Under the pieces are notes generated by a model. It was not told the DNA's origin and did no database searches. It saw nothing but the letters and a program-made list of their open reading frames with translations. This document shows, piece after piece, positions 51,841 to 62,500 of a stretch of 64,000 bases of DNA (the stretch's first letter is position 1; every line of letters begins with the position of its first letter). Source of the DNA: JACJYM01 sp965230495 (GTDB lineage Bacteria; Bacteroidota; Bacteroidia; Chitinophagales; Saprospiraceae); the NCBI GenBank assembly GCA_965230495.1, contig OZ246004.1, positions 1,798,001-1,862,000 on the forward strand, written 5' to 3'. The position numbers and the translations under genes are program-made.

Positions 51841-52665
51841 TCATTTGTACTTAGTCTTTTGGAGATGTAAACATACCCATTTGCCCTTATTTAATTCTTC
51901 AATAAGTGTAAATTGGTGTGTATTATATTTATTCACAATTTCTTCTCGCTGCGTTGAAAGAATGCCTGACAAAAGTAAGTCAGTACCATTTGTCGATCTT
52001 GTATCAATTTCTTCCACACTTTCCAAGAGAATATTCTTAGTAATATTGGCCAGTATGATATCAAACTTTTTAAGGGGTACATTATTCATAGTCCCATGAA
52101 GAAAAGTAATCTCTCTTGTATTATTAATGTCTTTGTTTTCATTTGAATTTTCAAAAGCCCATTCTTCTATATCTACACCCCATACATTATTTGATCCTAA
52201 TTTAGAAGCAAGGATGGCTAAAATACCAGTTCCACTTCCATAATCAAGGACATGCTTATTTCCGAAAGCCAATTTATTCATCATTTTGATCATCATAAAA
52301 GTAGTTTCATGATGGCCCGTTCCAAATGACATTTTTGGATTAATAATGATCTCATGTTGAAATCTATTCTCATTGGCATGAAAATCCGCTCTTACCCTAA
52401 CAAAATCATCTACCTCTACCGGTTGAAATGAAGATTCCCAAACCTGATTCCAATTTGTTTTGGGCTCAATAGTCTTATTCAAAACAACATTAAACTGACT
52501 TGATAAATTAGAAATTTCTTTTTCGATCTCTATAGTCAAAGATTCTTCCGATATATAAGCCAACGTACATTCATTTTCTTCTACCATGGATTCAAACGGC
52601 AACTGAGCCAGATAAGCTAGGAAAATCTCATCGGTAGATTGAAAAGTAAAACAGATATAGTTCAT
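51841..52665 (-). CDS. prmA: Ribosomal protein L11 methyltransferase
   Basis: A 274-residue SAM-dependent methyltransferase. The PrmA signature is clear: WNQVWESSFQPVEV, GTGHHETTFMMIKMM, the SAM-binding VLDYGSGTGILAILASKLG, VDIEEWAF and the catalytic-site LANITKNI. It methylates lysines and the N terminus of ribosomal protein L11 in the cytosol. The start ATG overlaps the last base of the folD stop region, so the two are read from one message. The product is slightly shorter than E. coli PrmA (293), mainly at the N-terminal substrate domain. Confidence 0.93.
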   Translation of the reverse strand: MNYICFTFQSTDEIFLAYLAQLPFESMVEENECTLAYISEESLTIEIEKEISNLSSQFNVVLNKTIEPKTNWNQVWESSFQPVEVDDFVRVRADFHANENRFQHEIIINPKMSFGTGHHETTFMMIKMMNKLAFGNKHVLDYGSGTGILAILASKLGSNNVWGVDIEEWAFENSNENKDINNTREITFLHGTMNNVPLKKFDIILANITKNILLESVEEIDTRSTNGTDLLLSGILSTQREEIVNKYNTHQFTLIEELNKGKWVCLHLQKTKYK

Positions 52666-53546
52666 TAACCGTAAATTTCTCTCTTAGCAGCTAAAACCGT
52701 ATTCTGAATTAATGAAACCACCGTCATGGGGCCCACACCGCCCGGTACAGGAGTTATCATCTCGCATTTTTCACCCACTCCATCGAAATCTACATCACCA
52801 ACCAAACGATATCCTGACTTTCTACTTGCATCTTCTACCCTGTTAATCCCTACATCTACTACCACACATCCTTCCTTTACCATGTCTGCTTTAAGATATT
52901 TAGGTATCCCAATAGCAGCTATAATGATGTCCGCCTTTTTTAAAAACCCTTCGATATTTTGAGTTCTACTATGCGTCAAAGTAACAGTTGCATTTCCCAT
53001 TTTAGATTTACGAGAAAGCAAAATACTAATCGGTGTTCCCACAATGTTACTTCTACCTAAAACAACTACATTTTTCCCACTGGTCTCCACTTCATTTCTT
53101 TCTAACAGTGTAATAATACCTTTAGGAGTAGCAGGTAAATAAGCTGGCAATCCCTGTGACATCCTTCCAAAATTAATTGGATGAAATCCATCTACATCTT
53201 TTGCGGGATCAATAGCTAATAATACTTTATCTTCATCTATGTGTTTTGGCAGTGGAAGCTGTACGATATATCCATCAATGGATTCATTCTTATTCAATTT
53301 CTCTACTTCTTGAAGTAGGTCTTCTTCTGTTATATCTTTATCTAGCTTGACCAATGTAGACTCAACTCCTGACTGTTCACATGATCTTATCTTGTTTCTT
53401 ACATATGATTGGCTAGCAGGATTATCTCCCACTAAAATAGCCGCCAAATGAGGTCTATCATTTCCCTTCGCTACCCAGTTTTCAACCTCCTCCTTTATCT
53501 CTGCCTTTAAAGTGGTCGCCAATTCTCTTCCGTTAAGTAACTTCAA
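52665..53546 (-). CDS. folD: Bifunctional methylene-tetrahydrofolate dehydrogenase/cyclohydrolase FolD
   Basis: A 293-residue cytosolic enzyme of one-carbon metabolism that interconverts 5,10-methylene-, 5,10-methenyl- and 10-formyl-tetrahydrofolate. The catalytic lysine is Lys52 in SYVRNKIRSC, followed by GYIVQLPLPKH, the DVDGFHPINFG folate site and the nucleotide-binding VVLGRSNIVGTP. The C terminus PVPGGVGPMTV is typical. The length matches the family. A promoter box TACATTTG lies 27 bases upstream of the ATG. prmA follows with a one-base overlap. Confidence 0.95.
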   Translation of the reverse strand: MKLLNGRELATTLKAEIKEEVENWVAKGNDRPHLAAILVGDNPASQSYVRNKIRSCEQSGVESTLVKLDKDITEEDLLQEVEKLNKNESIDGYIVQLPLPKHIDEDKVLLAIDPAKDVDGFHPINFGRMSQGLPAYLPATPKGIITLLERNEVETSGKNVVVLGRSNIVGTPISILLSRKSKMGNATVTLTHSRTQNIEGFLKKADIIIAAIGIPKYLKADMVKEGCVVVDVGINRVEDASRKSGYRLVGDVDFDGVGEKCEMITPVPGGVGPMTVVSLIQNTVLAAKREIYG

Positions 53547-53572
53547 ATCTTATAGTTTATTTCTAAATAATG

Positions 53573-53580
53573 CAAATGTA
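53573..53580 (-). promoter_or_regulatory. -7 promoter box of folD-prmA
   Basis: The minus strand reads TACATTTG, an exact TAnnTTTG match 27 bases upstream of the folD ATG. Confidence 0.5.
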
Positions 53581-53609
53581 ACCAAGATTATAGCTCTAAC
53601 GGTCTAAAA

Positions 53610-55724
53610 TCAACTTATTCTTCCCCAATCTCTATATCTTGTTCTTAGAATGTTAAGATAATCTCTTAGGCTAGAATTTCTAGGGTCCTCTAATACAGGA
53701 TCATTGTTCAAAACATCTGTTGCTATATGCCTTGCCGTTTTCAATATCACTTCATCCTGAATAAGATTTAGAATTTTTAGGTCCGGAATTCCACTTTGTT
53801 GTGTTCCTTGTATACTTCCCGGCCCTCTCAATCTGAGGTCGGCTTCTGCAATTTCGAAACCATCATTTGTTCTCACCATCGTATTCAATCTTTCTCTACC
53901 CTCTTTTGAGAGCTTATAGTCTGACATGAGAATACAAAATGACTGAGCTGCTCCTCTCCCCACACGTCCTCTCAACTGATGCAATTGAGACAATCCAAAT
54001 CTTTCAGCGTTTTCTATTACCATAACCGAAGCATTGGGTACATTAACTCCTACCTCGATTACCGTTGTAGCAATCATTATATGTGTTTCCCCTTTGACAA
54101 ATCTCTGCATTTCCCAGTCCTTATCCTGAGGTTTCATTCTTCCATGAACTATCGACATTTGATATTTTGGTCGTGGAAAATGTGGCAATAGCATTTCATA
54201 CCCTTCGTTAAGGCTCTGCAATTCCAGTTTTTCTGATTCCTCTATCAATGGATACACTACATAAATCTGACGTCCAAGGGCAATTTGTTCTTGCATAAAC
54301 TTGATTACCTGTGGTCGCCTAGATTCAAAAAAGTGTGTCGTCTTTACCGATTTTCTTCCGGCAGGAAGTTCATCAATTTTCGACACTTCCAGTTCACCAT
54401 GAATAGTCATAGCGAGGGTTCTGGGAATAGGAGTTGCTGTCATCACCAGCACATGAGGAGGACTTGATTCTCCTTTGAGCCATAGTTTTGATCGCTGCAT
54501 TACCCCAAACCGATGTTGTTCATCTATAATAGCTAATCCCAATCTATGAAATTTAACCTTATCTTCTATAAGAGCATGTGTGCCTACCAAAATATCTAAA
54601 TCTCCCCTTTCCAAAAACCTAAGTAAATCTGCTCTTTTAGTTCCTTTGACACTCCCTGACAGAAATGCAACTCTAACACCCAAACCATGCAATAGTTCTG
54701 TAAGTCCATTATAATGCTGCTGAGCCAATATTTCTGTTGGAGCCATTAAGCAAGACTGAAAACCATTATCTTTTGCTATAAGCATAGAAAGTAAGGCTAC
54801 TATTGTTTTTCCGCTTCCCACATCACCTTGTAAAAGTCTATTCATTTGTATCCCCCTACCTAAATCGTAACGTATCTCCTTTATCACTCTTTTCTGAGCA
54901 TTGGTCAGCTCAAATTGTAAATGATTTTTATAAAAACTGTTGAAGTAATGACCGATTTTATCAAAAGCGTATCCTTTTATTTCTCTTTGACGATTTTTCC
55001 TATTCTGAATCAATCTTAACTGCATGAAAAAGGCTTCATCAAATTTAAGACGATTCTGGGCTAATATCTTCTTCTCATTATCCTCCGGGAAATGAATCCA
55101 TTTATATGCATCAAAACGATCTACAAGTTTCAATTTAGTTTTAATATAGGCAGGCAAAATCTCAGCTAAATCAGAAGCAGTTATTTTCGAAAAAATAGTC
55201 TTGATAATTCTCCTTCTCCATTTATTATCCATTCCTGTTTTATCCAGTTTTTCTGTAGAAGAATAAACTGGTTCGAATGACCTCTTTAATGTTCCTGTCC
55301 CTTCGAATTTTTCTAGTTCGGGATGGACGATTGATTTATGTCCTTTAAATACGTTGATCTTACCATAGACGATATACTCCGTATCTAGCTGCACTATATT
55401 CTCGATCATTTTGATCCCTTGAAACCAGATCAAATCCATAAATCCAGTAGAATCCTTTAGTGTCGCTACCAAACGATATCTTTTGTTTTTTCCTCTTATT
55501 TTTTGAATATCAACGATTTTTCCCTTTACCTGCAGAATATCGCCATCAGCTCTGGCATCATTGATAAAGTTAAACTGGGTTCGATCAATATACCTAAATG
55601 GAAAAATAGCTAATAAATCGCCTACATTGCTAACCTGCAATTCTGATTTAAATACAGATGCCTTCACAGGTCCTACTCCCTTTATAAATTCTATGGGAGA
55701 ATCCAGAATAGAAATAGCTTTCAA
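53610..55724 (-). CDS. recG: ATP-dependent DNA helicase RecG
   Basis: A 704-residue superfamily 2 helicase that remodels stalled replication forks and branch-migrates Holliday junctions. The N-terminal wedge starts SPIEFIKGVGPVKASVF, with an OB-type region to about residue 150. Helicase motifs are LLQGDVGSGKT (I), APTEILAQQH (Ia), DEQHRFG (II), TATPIPRTLAM (III), IATTVIEVGVNVP (V) and QLRGRVGRG (VI). The C-terminal AEADLRLRGPG is typical. The start is TTG 55724, because no ATG is in frame near it. The length is normal for the phylum. The gene stands between folD and nhaD on the same strand. Confidence 0.95.
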   Translation of the reverse strand: MKAISILDSPIEFIKGVGPVKASVFKSELQVSNVGDLLAIFPFRYIDRTQFNFINDARADGDILQVKGKIVDIQKIRGKNKRYRLVATLKDSTGFMDLIWFQGIKMIENIVQLDTEYIVYGKINVFKGHKSIVHPELEKFEGTGTLKRSFEPVYSSTEKLDKTGMDNKWRRRIIKTIFSKITASDLAEILPAYIKTKLKLVDRFDAYKWIHFPEDNEKKILAQNRLKFDEAFFMQLRLIQNRKNRQREIKGYAFDKIGHYFNSFYKNHLQFELTNAQKRVIKEIRYDLGRGIQMNRLLQGDVGSGKTIVALLSMLIAKDNGFQSCLMAPTEILAQQHYNGLTELLHGLGVRVAFLSGSVKGTKRADLLRFLERGDLDILVGTHALIEDKVKFHRLGLAIIDEQHRFGVMQRSKLWLKGESSPPHVLVMTATPIPRTLAMTIHGELEVSKIDELPAGRKSVKTTHFFESRRPQVIKFMQEQIALGRQIYVVYPLIEESEKLELQSLNEGYEMLLPHFPRPKYQMSIVHGRMKPQDKDWEMQRFVKGETHIMIATTVIEVGVNVPNASVMVIENAERFGLSQLHQLRGRVGRGAAQSFCILMSDYKLSKEGRERLNTMVRTNDGFEIAEADLRLRGPGSIQGTQQSGIPDLKILNLIQDEVILKTARHIATDVLNNDPVLEDPRNSSLRDYLNILRTRYRDWGRIS

Positions 55725-55795
55725 ATTGTTAATACTAGATTAGTACTAACAAAAATATTTAATCTAACCTAAAATATGATAGTAAGTAGAATATT

Positions 55796-57157
55796 TTATC
55801 CCAGTAACGAATACATCGCTACGAAAACAACTCCTCCTGCAACAAAACCTATCGCTGCCAACCAAGTAATTTTCTTCAGATACCAAATAAAATCAATCTT
55901 TTCCATTCCCATTGCTGCTACTCCGGCTGCCGAACCTATAATCAACATACTACCTCCAGTACCTGCAGCATAAGCAATGAAATGCCAAATTTTAGAGTCT
56001 ATAGCTTGATCGAACATTCCCATCGAAGCAGCTACCAATGGTACATTATCAATTATGGCAGAACCCACTCCAAGCAGCATCACTACAACATCCTGATTGG
56101 GTATAGCATTATCCATCGCAGTTGCTGCATATTTTAATGCTCCCATTCCATTAACAACAATACTCTCTATCGCCGCTACCGCCATCAAAATACCAAGGAA
56201 GAACAATATACTAGACATCTCTATCCTTGAAAGGGCATTATGAGCAGAATATAAGTGTTTTCTTTCTTTTGAAAAATCTTCCTCAGGATGAATATATTCT
56301 GAAACTAACCATACAAACCCCATACTTAACATCATTCCCAAATAAGGTGGTAAATGGGTTACAGTCTTAAAGATTGGAACAAATACAATAGCTCCCAAAC
56401 CCAAATACAACATCTTTCGACTTGATAGTAACCTCATCTGCTTTTCGGGCTCACTAGCATCGACCTCTATATTTCCTTGAAACGGTTTCATATAACTGGC
56501 TATCAAAAAAGGAATTACAAAACATACTATTGATGGAATCACTATCCACTCAATAAGTCCTGCAGTAGTTACTTTCTTACCAATCCATAACATTGTTGTA
56601 GTAACATCTCCTATTGGGCTCCAAGCTCCACCTGCATTGGCGGCAATTACTATTAGTGAAGCATACCAAATTCTATCTTTCTTATCTTTTATAATCTTTC
56701 TCAAAAGAGTAACTAAAACAATAGTTGCAGTAAGGTTATCAATTATTGCAGATAGAATAAAAGCCAAAATCCCAAGTATCCACAATAGTCTTTTTCGAGA
56801 CGTGGTTTTCACCCAATCTTTAAGGACTTCAAAGCCTCTATGAAGGTCTATGATCTCCACAATTGTCATAGCCCCAATCAAGAACACCAATATCTCAGAA
56901 GTTTTTCCCAAATGATGTAATAACAAAGATACAAACCCTTCTTCTGCTTCTTCTCCATGACCTCCGCCACTCATTGAAAACAAGTGGTCATGGCCATCAA
57001 TAACATCAATCATTCCCGAATGAAAAGAAAGAGATAATATCGCCCAACACAATGCCCCCATTATTAAAGCCGGCACTGTTTTATCAAGATTTAATGGGTG
57101 TTCGAAGACTATTGCCAAATACCCTATTACAAATACAACAATTATTAAAGCAATCAT
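55796..57157 (-). CDS. nhaD: Na+/H+ antiporter of the NhaD family
   Basis: A 453-residue polytopic membrane protein, about 11-13 helices, of the ion transporter superfamily. Recognisable blocks are LSAIIDNLTATIVLVTLLRKI, NAGGAWSPIGDVTTTMLWIG and AIIDNVPLVAASMGMF, the two DN motifs that mark NhaD. It exports sodium or lithium in exchange for protons and supports life in salty, alkaline media. A TTG at 57187 is in frame, but it lies within the TACATTTG promoter box, so ATG 57157 (MIALIIVVFVIGY) is the real start. A His/Glu-rich loop (GGGHGEEAEEG) sits between the first helices. Confidence 0.9.
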   Translation of the reverse strand: MIALIIVVFVIGYLAIVFEHPLNLDKTVPALIMGALCWAILSLSFHSGMIDVIDGHDHLFSMSGGGHGEEAEEGFVSLLLHHLGKTSEILVFLIGAMTIVEIIDLHRGFEVLKDWVKTTSRKRLLWILGILAFILSAIIDNLTATIVLVTLLRKIIKDKKDRIWYASLIVIAANAGGAWSPIGDVTTTMLWIGKKVTTAGLIEWIVIPSIVCFVIPFLIASYMKPFQGNIEVDASEPEKQMRLLSSRKMLYLGLGAIVFVPIFKTVTHLPPYLGMMLSMGFVWLVSEYIHPEEDFSKERKHLYSAHNALSRIEMSSILFFLGILMAVAAIESIVVNGMGALKYAATAMDNAIPNQDVVVMLLGVGSAIIDNVPLVAASMGMFDQAIDSKIWHFIAYAAGTGGSMLIIGSAAGVAAMGMEKIDFIWYLKKITWLAAIGFVAGGVVFVAMYSLLG

Positions 57158-57184
57158 AGAAAAGTTACTTTTTTTTAGAAGTTG

Positions 57185-57192
57185 CAAATGTA
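57185..57192 (-). promoter_or_regulatory. -7 promoter box of nhaD
   Basis: The minus strand reads TACATTTG. It includes the in-frame TTG at 57187, which therefore cannot be the start codon. Transcription from about 57178 gives a 21-base leader to ATG 57157. Confidence 0.55.
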
Positions 57193-57242
57193 TAATAATA
57201 TCTTTACAGATACTATCAAAAGGCCCAAAAGTATGTTAATCC

Positions 57243-59399
57243 TTAGTCTTTAATCGTCTTTTCCTCGGTTTCGTATTCATAATTCTCTCCCATGTTATAC
57301 AACATAAAAGACAAAATATCTGAAGCCTCTTCTATTTGTTTACTTGTTGGCTTGCCAGCTCCATGTCCAGCACTTGTTTCTATTCGAATTAATACAGGAT
57401 TATCTCCATTATGTTTATCCTGAAGTTCTGATATATATTTAAAACTATGAGCAGGAACTACCCTGTCATCATGATCTGCCGTAGTGACCATAGTCGCTGG
57501 ATAAGCTGCCTCCTTAACATTGTGTAATGGCGAGTATTTTATCAAATAATCAAAAGCTTCTGGGTCATCACTTCTACCATAATCAGCTGCCCAGGCCCAT
57601 CCAATAGTAAATTTATGATATCTTAACATATCCAAAACTCCCACTGCTGGGAAAGCCACTTTAAACAAATCTGGTCTCTGTGTCATACAAGCACCAACAA
57701 GCAGACCTCCATTCGATCCTCCTTGAATAGCCAATTTATCTTTTGAAGTATACTTTTTCTCAATTAAATGTTCAGCAGCTGCTATAAAATCGTCAAAAAC
57801 GTTCTGCTTCTGCCCTAGAGTTCCTGCCTTGTGCCAATCTTTTCCAAATTCTCCTCCTCCTCTGATATTAGCTACTACAAATAATCCTCCATGTTCTACT
57901 AAAGGTAATCTTGAAATACTAAAGGAAGGTAACAATGGAATATTAAAACCACCATATCCATAAAGGAGTGTAGGTCTTTGTCCATCCAATTTAGTACCTT
58001 TTTTCATGGTAATAAACATCGGAACCTTGGTACCATCTTTACTCGTATACCATTCCTGTATCGTCTCATAGGCGTCTGAATCAAAATCAACTGTAGGTTT
58101 TCTAAAAATCTCTGACTCTAATGTTTCCGTATTGAGACTATAAATGGTAGTTGGCCGAGTAAATGAAGTAAAAGAATAAAACCCTTGATTTGAAGATTTT
58201 TTTCCACTGATTCCAGAAGCATTTCCTATACCAGATAATGCAAGATCTTTTATAAAATTACCATCTGTATCAAAAACCTTGATCAATGTGCTTGCATTAT
58301 GCATATAATCAGCGAATAGTTTACCTCCAACAGAAGAAACACCACTTAAAGCATCCTTGCTTTCTGGTATTACGTTTTTCCAATTGCTCTTTTCCGGGCT
58401 TTTAGTATCAATTGAAATCAATCTTTGATTCGAAGCTTCATTATTAGTCAAAACCAGTAGTTCGTCTCCTTTGCTATCAACCACACTGTAGTCACTGTCA
58501 AAATTATCTACTATGTTAACTATCTTTTCAGGATCACTTTCAAAATCAATAAATGATAAAGCATTGCCACTAGTAGATTCTGAAGTAGTAATAATTAAAT
58601 ACCTTCCATCCTCCGTGGTATATCCAAAAACGTTTCTCTGAGGATTTTCTTTATCCACGTAAATTAACTTGTCCTTATCTTGAGAATCACCTAGTTTATG
58701 ATAATAAAGGCTATGGTATTCATTCTTACTACTTAATTCTCCCCCCTCTGTTGGCTCTGGGTATCTACTATAATAGAATCCATCTCCTCTCCATGATAAT
58801 CCGGAAAACTTGATCCAATTCACTCTATCATCTAGCAATTCATTTTTCTCAATATCCATTACATAAGCAGTTCGCCAGTCAGACCCACCTTCTGAAACAG
58901 CATATGCAAGATATCTTCCCGTCTTATCAAATTCAAGTCCTCCGAGAGAAGAAGTTCCATCTTCAGAAAAAGTGTTCGGATCTAACACAACCTTTCCTTC
59001 TTCTTTGGCATTATCTGTTTGATATAACACACTTTGATTTTGTAAACCATCATTCTTGAAATAATAGTATTTATCTCCTTCCTTGAAAGGGGCTGAATAC
59101 TTTTCATAATTCCAAAGCTTTTCTAGCCTTTTGGTGATATCATTTTTAAAAGGAATCTGGTCCAAAAAACCAAATGTAACTTCATTTTGTCTTTTAACCC
59201 AATCTTTGGTTTCCTCCGAATTATCATCTTCTAACCACCTGTAATTGTCTTGAATTATAGTGCCGTGATAATCATCGGATACAGCAGTATCTTTTCTAGT
59301 TTCAGGATATGTCACCGTAATCTTTTTAAATGTTGTTGCTTTATCTTCTTTACATGAAAAAATAAGTACTGAAATAGCAATGATCAAAAATGTCCTCAT
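57243..59399 (-). CDS. Prolyl oligopeptidase (S9A) lipoprotein
   Basis: A 718-residue serine peptidase with a short lipoprotein signal (MRTFLIIAISVLIFSC, Cys16). The beta-propeller covers about 75-440 (DNYRWLEDDNSEETKDWV at its start). In the catalytic domain the nucleophile is Ser562 in QGGSNGG, the acid is in TTADHDDRVVPAHSF and the base is in SAGHGAGKP. ANIRGGGEFGKDWHKAG and AFPAVGVLDMLRYHKFT are diagnostic of prolyl oligopeptidase, which cuts short peptides after proline. The lipid anchor places it in the periplasm or on the outer membrane. It shares family but not close identity with the S9A lipoprotein at 49621. Confidence 0.93.
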   Translation of the reverse strand: MRTFLIIAISVLIFSCKEDKATTFKKITVTYPETRKDTAVSDDYHGTIIQDNYRWLEDDNSEETKDWVKRQNEVTFGFLDQIPFKNDITKRLEKLWNYEKYSAPFKEGDKYYYFKNDGLQNQSVLYQTDNAKEEGKVVLDPNTFSEDGTSSLGGLEFDKTGRYLAYAVSEGGSDWRTAYVMDIEKNELLDDRVNWIKFSGLSWRGDGFYYSRYPEPTEGGELSSKNEYHSLYYHKLGDSQDKDKLIYVDKENPQRNVFGYTTEDGRYLIITTSESTSGNALSFIDFESDPEKIVNIVDNFDSDYSVVDSKGDELLVLTNNEASNQRLISIDTKSPEKSNWKNVIPESKDALSGVSSVGGKLFADYMHNASTLIKVFDTDGNFIKDLALSGIGNASGISGKKSSNQGFYSFTSFTRPTTIYSLNTETLESEIFRKPTVDFDSDAYETIQEWYTSKDGTKVPMFITMKKGTKLDGQRPTLLYGYGGFNIPLLPSFSISRLPLVEHGGLFVVANIRGGGEFGKDWHKAGTLGQKQNVFDDFIAAAEHLIEKKYTSKDKLAIQGGSNGGLLVGACMTQRPDLFKVAFPAVGVLDMLRYHKFTIGWAWAADYGRSDDPEAFDYLIKYSPLHNVKEAAYPATMVTTADHDDRVVPAHSFKYISELQDKHNGDNPVLIRIETSAGHGAGKPTSKQIEEASDILSFMLYNMGENYEYETEEKTIKD

Positions 59400-59449
59400 T
59401 ATTATAATTTTAATTTAAAGAAAAAGGAAATTTGGAAATGATGCACTAA

Positions 59450-59457
59450 CAAATATA
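59450..59457 (-). promoter_or_regulatory. -7 promoter box of the prolyl oligopeptidase gene
   Basis: The minus strand reads TATATTTG, an exact TAnnTTTG match 51 bases upstream of the ATG at 59399; no -33 element is obvious. Confidence 0.35.
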
Positions 59458-59570
59458 AATTTTAAAATTAAGATCTCCCCCTATCCTTTATTCTTATTGG
59501 TGGCTCTGAGGTATACATTTAGATTAAGGACACTAGATCATCGATCAAAAGAATAATAATCAATCCCATA

Positions 59571-62500
59571 TTATCTTATTATCGTCACATCTCCATGATA
59601 TAACTCCACCGACGAATCTACATACAACACTTCTATCAAATATACATACACTCCCTGCTCCACATACTGCCCATTGAACTTTCCATCCCATCCCAAAGAA
59701 GGAGTATTCGCAGCTATATTCTCCGTACTAAATACTATACTTCCCCATCTGTCAAAAACCTGAAGCTTCAATATCCTATCTACCTCTTCATTGCCATATA
59801 ACGTGAAATTTGAATTACCACTATTACTCTTCGGATTTATTATATTCGGTATCGTCACTTCTGGTTTATCCTTCTTTATCAATCTTATCTCAGCCTCGCC
59901 TACACATCCATATATATCCACTACAGTAATTACATATATACTATCCGTCGGATCATCTACTCTCGTCGATAAACACGTAGAACAACTCATATTCTCATCA
60001 GGACTCCACGATACACTCTCGATTTCTCCTGAATTCAAATTCACACTCGCTGTCAATATAACACTCTGGCCTTCTATATATGTAATCTCAGGTATCACAT
60101 CTATAAACACCTCATTCTCAAACTCCTCTATCAATATACTATCCGTATTCTCACATCCATTATCATTATCTATCAATGTATAATAATACTCTCCCGGTTC
60201 ACTAACAATCAAACTATCCTGTCCCTCTGCTACCACAGATCCTCCGGAATTCTCCCAGTATGAACTCGGATTAGGCACCACCTGTAAACTACTCGCATAT
60301 ATCACTATCTCTTCATTCTCACAATCCAACATCTCTCCTTCCAAACTTATATTGGGGTAATCTACCAAACTAGATATCACTATATCCGCTTCATTTGAAC
60401 ATCCCGTAATCGTATCCACCGCCAACAATCCATACGTCCCAATATCCGATATCTCAATCTCCAAAGTATTATCTACCGTCACTCCGTTAATACTCCACGT
60501 ATAGTTAACATTCTCCTCCTCATCCGTCGTAAGAACTATCGTCTCTATCACACAATCTATCACATTGCTAGGTTCTGCATATATTATTGCCGTCGGCTCA
60601 TTCGTCAACTCCTCTATCAACACTGGCTCCAACGCCGACTTACAATTATTAGCCTTAGACTCTATCTGTAAATAATATACACCTTCCTCATTTACCTCCA
60701 ATATCTGTTCTTCAGATAACAAATTACCATCTTCATCATACCAATTGAAAAAGTAATCATCTGTACTACCCGATGAACTACCATCCAGTACGGAACTCGC
60801 CTTCTCACACGTAATATCACCATTATCCACTACGATAGCCACAGGAACATCCGTATCCGCATCTACCACCACTACATCTTCCGCTATACATCCATCCGTA
60901 AACTCTACACGGAAAGTGTATGTCCCCACACTCACCGCCGTAGCTGTTAAGTCTTCACTAATAAGATTACCTGCCGGGCCATACCAATAATAATCCCCTA
61001 CTTCAGAAGATGTCCCTGCTAAAGATATTTCTGTAATCTCACATGATATTGTCCCTCCTACTCCTGCATCTACCGTCTGAGAACATTCAGAACATGGTTC
61101 CGGAGCCTCTATCTCCAAATTGATGAAACAAAGCATTTGATTCGCATCAAATATTTCTAAAGTTATATTACCATCGGAAATGTTAAAAGGTCCTACATTT
61201 ATTACATCACCAAAATCTCCATCGATTCCCAAAGCCGGTATACTAAACTCTCCCTGTATTGGATTAGAAATAACAACATCTGCATAAAAAATGTCATCAG
61301 TTCCCGTATCATTTGTCCCATTGTTATCACAACTTACATTATCATACGTACCTGTGATTTCACATGGTGTACTACATACCTCTAAAATAGAAGTCATCAA
61401 AGATGCCGAACATGTCATATCATCCACATCACTTACCAGTAGTGTGTGACTACTACCATCCGCTCCTATTGTAATAATCACCTCTTCACTATATGGATAT
61501 GTACCCTCCTGAATACCATCTACAAACAAATCATAATTGGGAGCAACTACTCCATTTGCCGGATTCACTAGTACTGTAACCTCCCAATAGTCATCACTCG
61601 GATCTATCGGAGTGCCATTGTCATAACACTCCGTCGCTAATATCATTGGTTCAATCGTACATAAATTTGAACATGGCGTTAAATTACCCAATACATCATT
61701 ATACACACACTGATCATCTGAATTATCCGTAAGTGATATTATCAATGTGGAACCATCAGCCGGTAATTCTATTTCCACATCTTCTCCATAATTATAATTC
61801 CCTTGTGATACTCCCGAAAGTACCAACTCAAAACTCGTACCTCCATTAATTGATGTTGCCACTAAACTCAACGTATAAGTATCGTCACTCGGATCATCCA
61901 ATGTCCCATTATCATCACATTCCAACAACACATTTTCCAACGTAATCTCACAATCCGTAGAACATGAATTCAAAACATCCGTCTGATAAGAATCTGTACA
62001 ATCCGTATCATCAACATCTGATATACTAATCTCATGAGAGGCATTATCCGCTGGAATTGTCAACACCACATTGTCTCCATAAGCACTCGTTCCATCTAAT
62101 ACATTATCCACATATACTTCATAAGTACTGCCCGTAATACCATTTAACACCTCTGCTCCCACCTCTATCTCATAATAATCATCTGTAACATCTGTTGGCG
62201 TACCGTTATCAAAACACTCTACACTTATTATGTTAATCCCTATCAAACATCCATCAGAGCAAGACATAAGAACATCTGTCTCAATGCTAATATCACATTG
62301 TAAATCTTCACTGTCCTGTATCCTCAACTCAACTCGTTGGCCCTGTGCAGGCACGGATATTATATTCTCTTCATTATAACTATAGATCCCCTCCAATACG
62401 CCATCAACATACAGATTATACATATTACTCGAAGCTCCATTGATCGAACCGGGGGTTATGCTGATCTCTATATAATCATCACTCGAATCCGTAGGTGTCC

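Noticed and set aside
59791..60183. Open frame of 130 codons on the + strand inside the adhesin gene
   Set aside because: It is antisense to the well-supported sorting and Ig-like domains, and its composition mirrors that frame.
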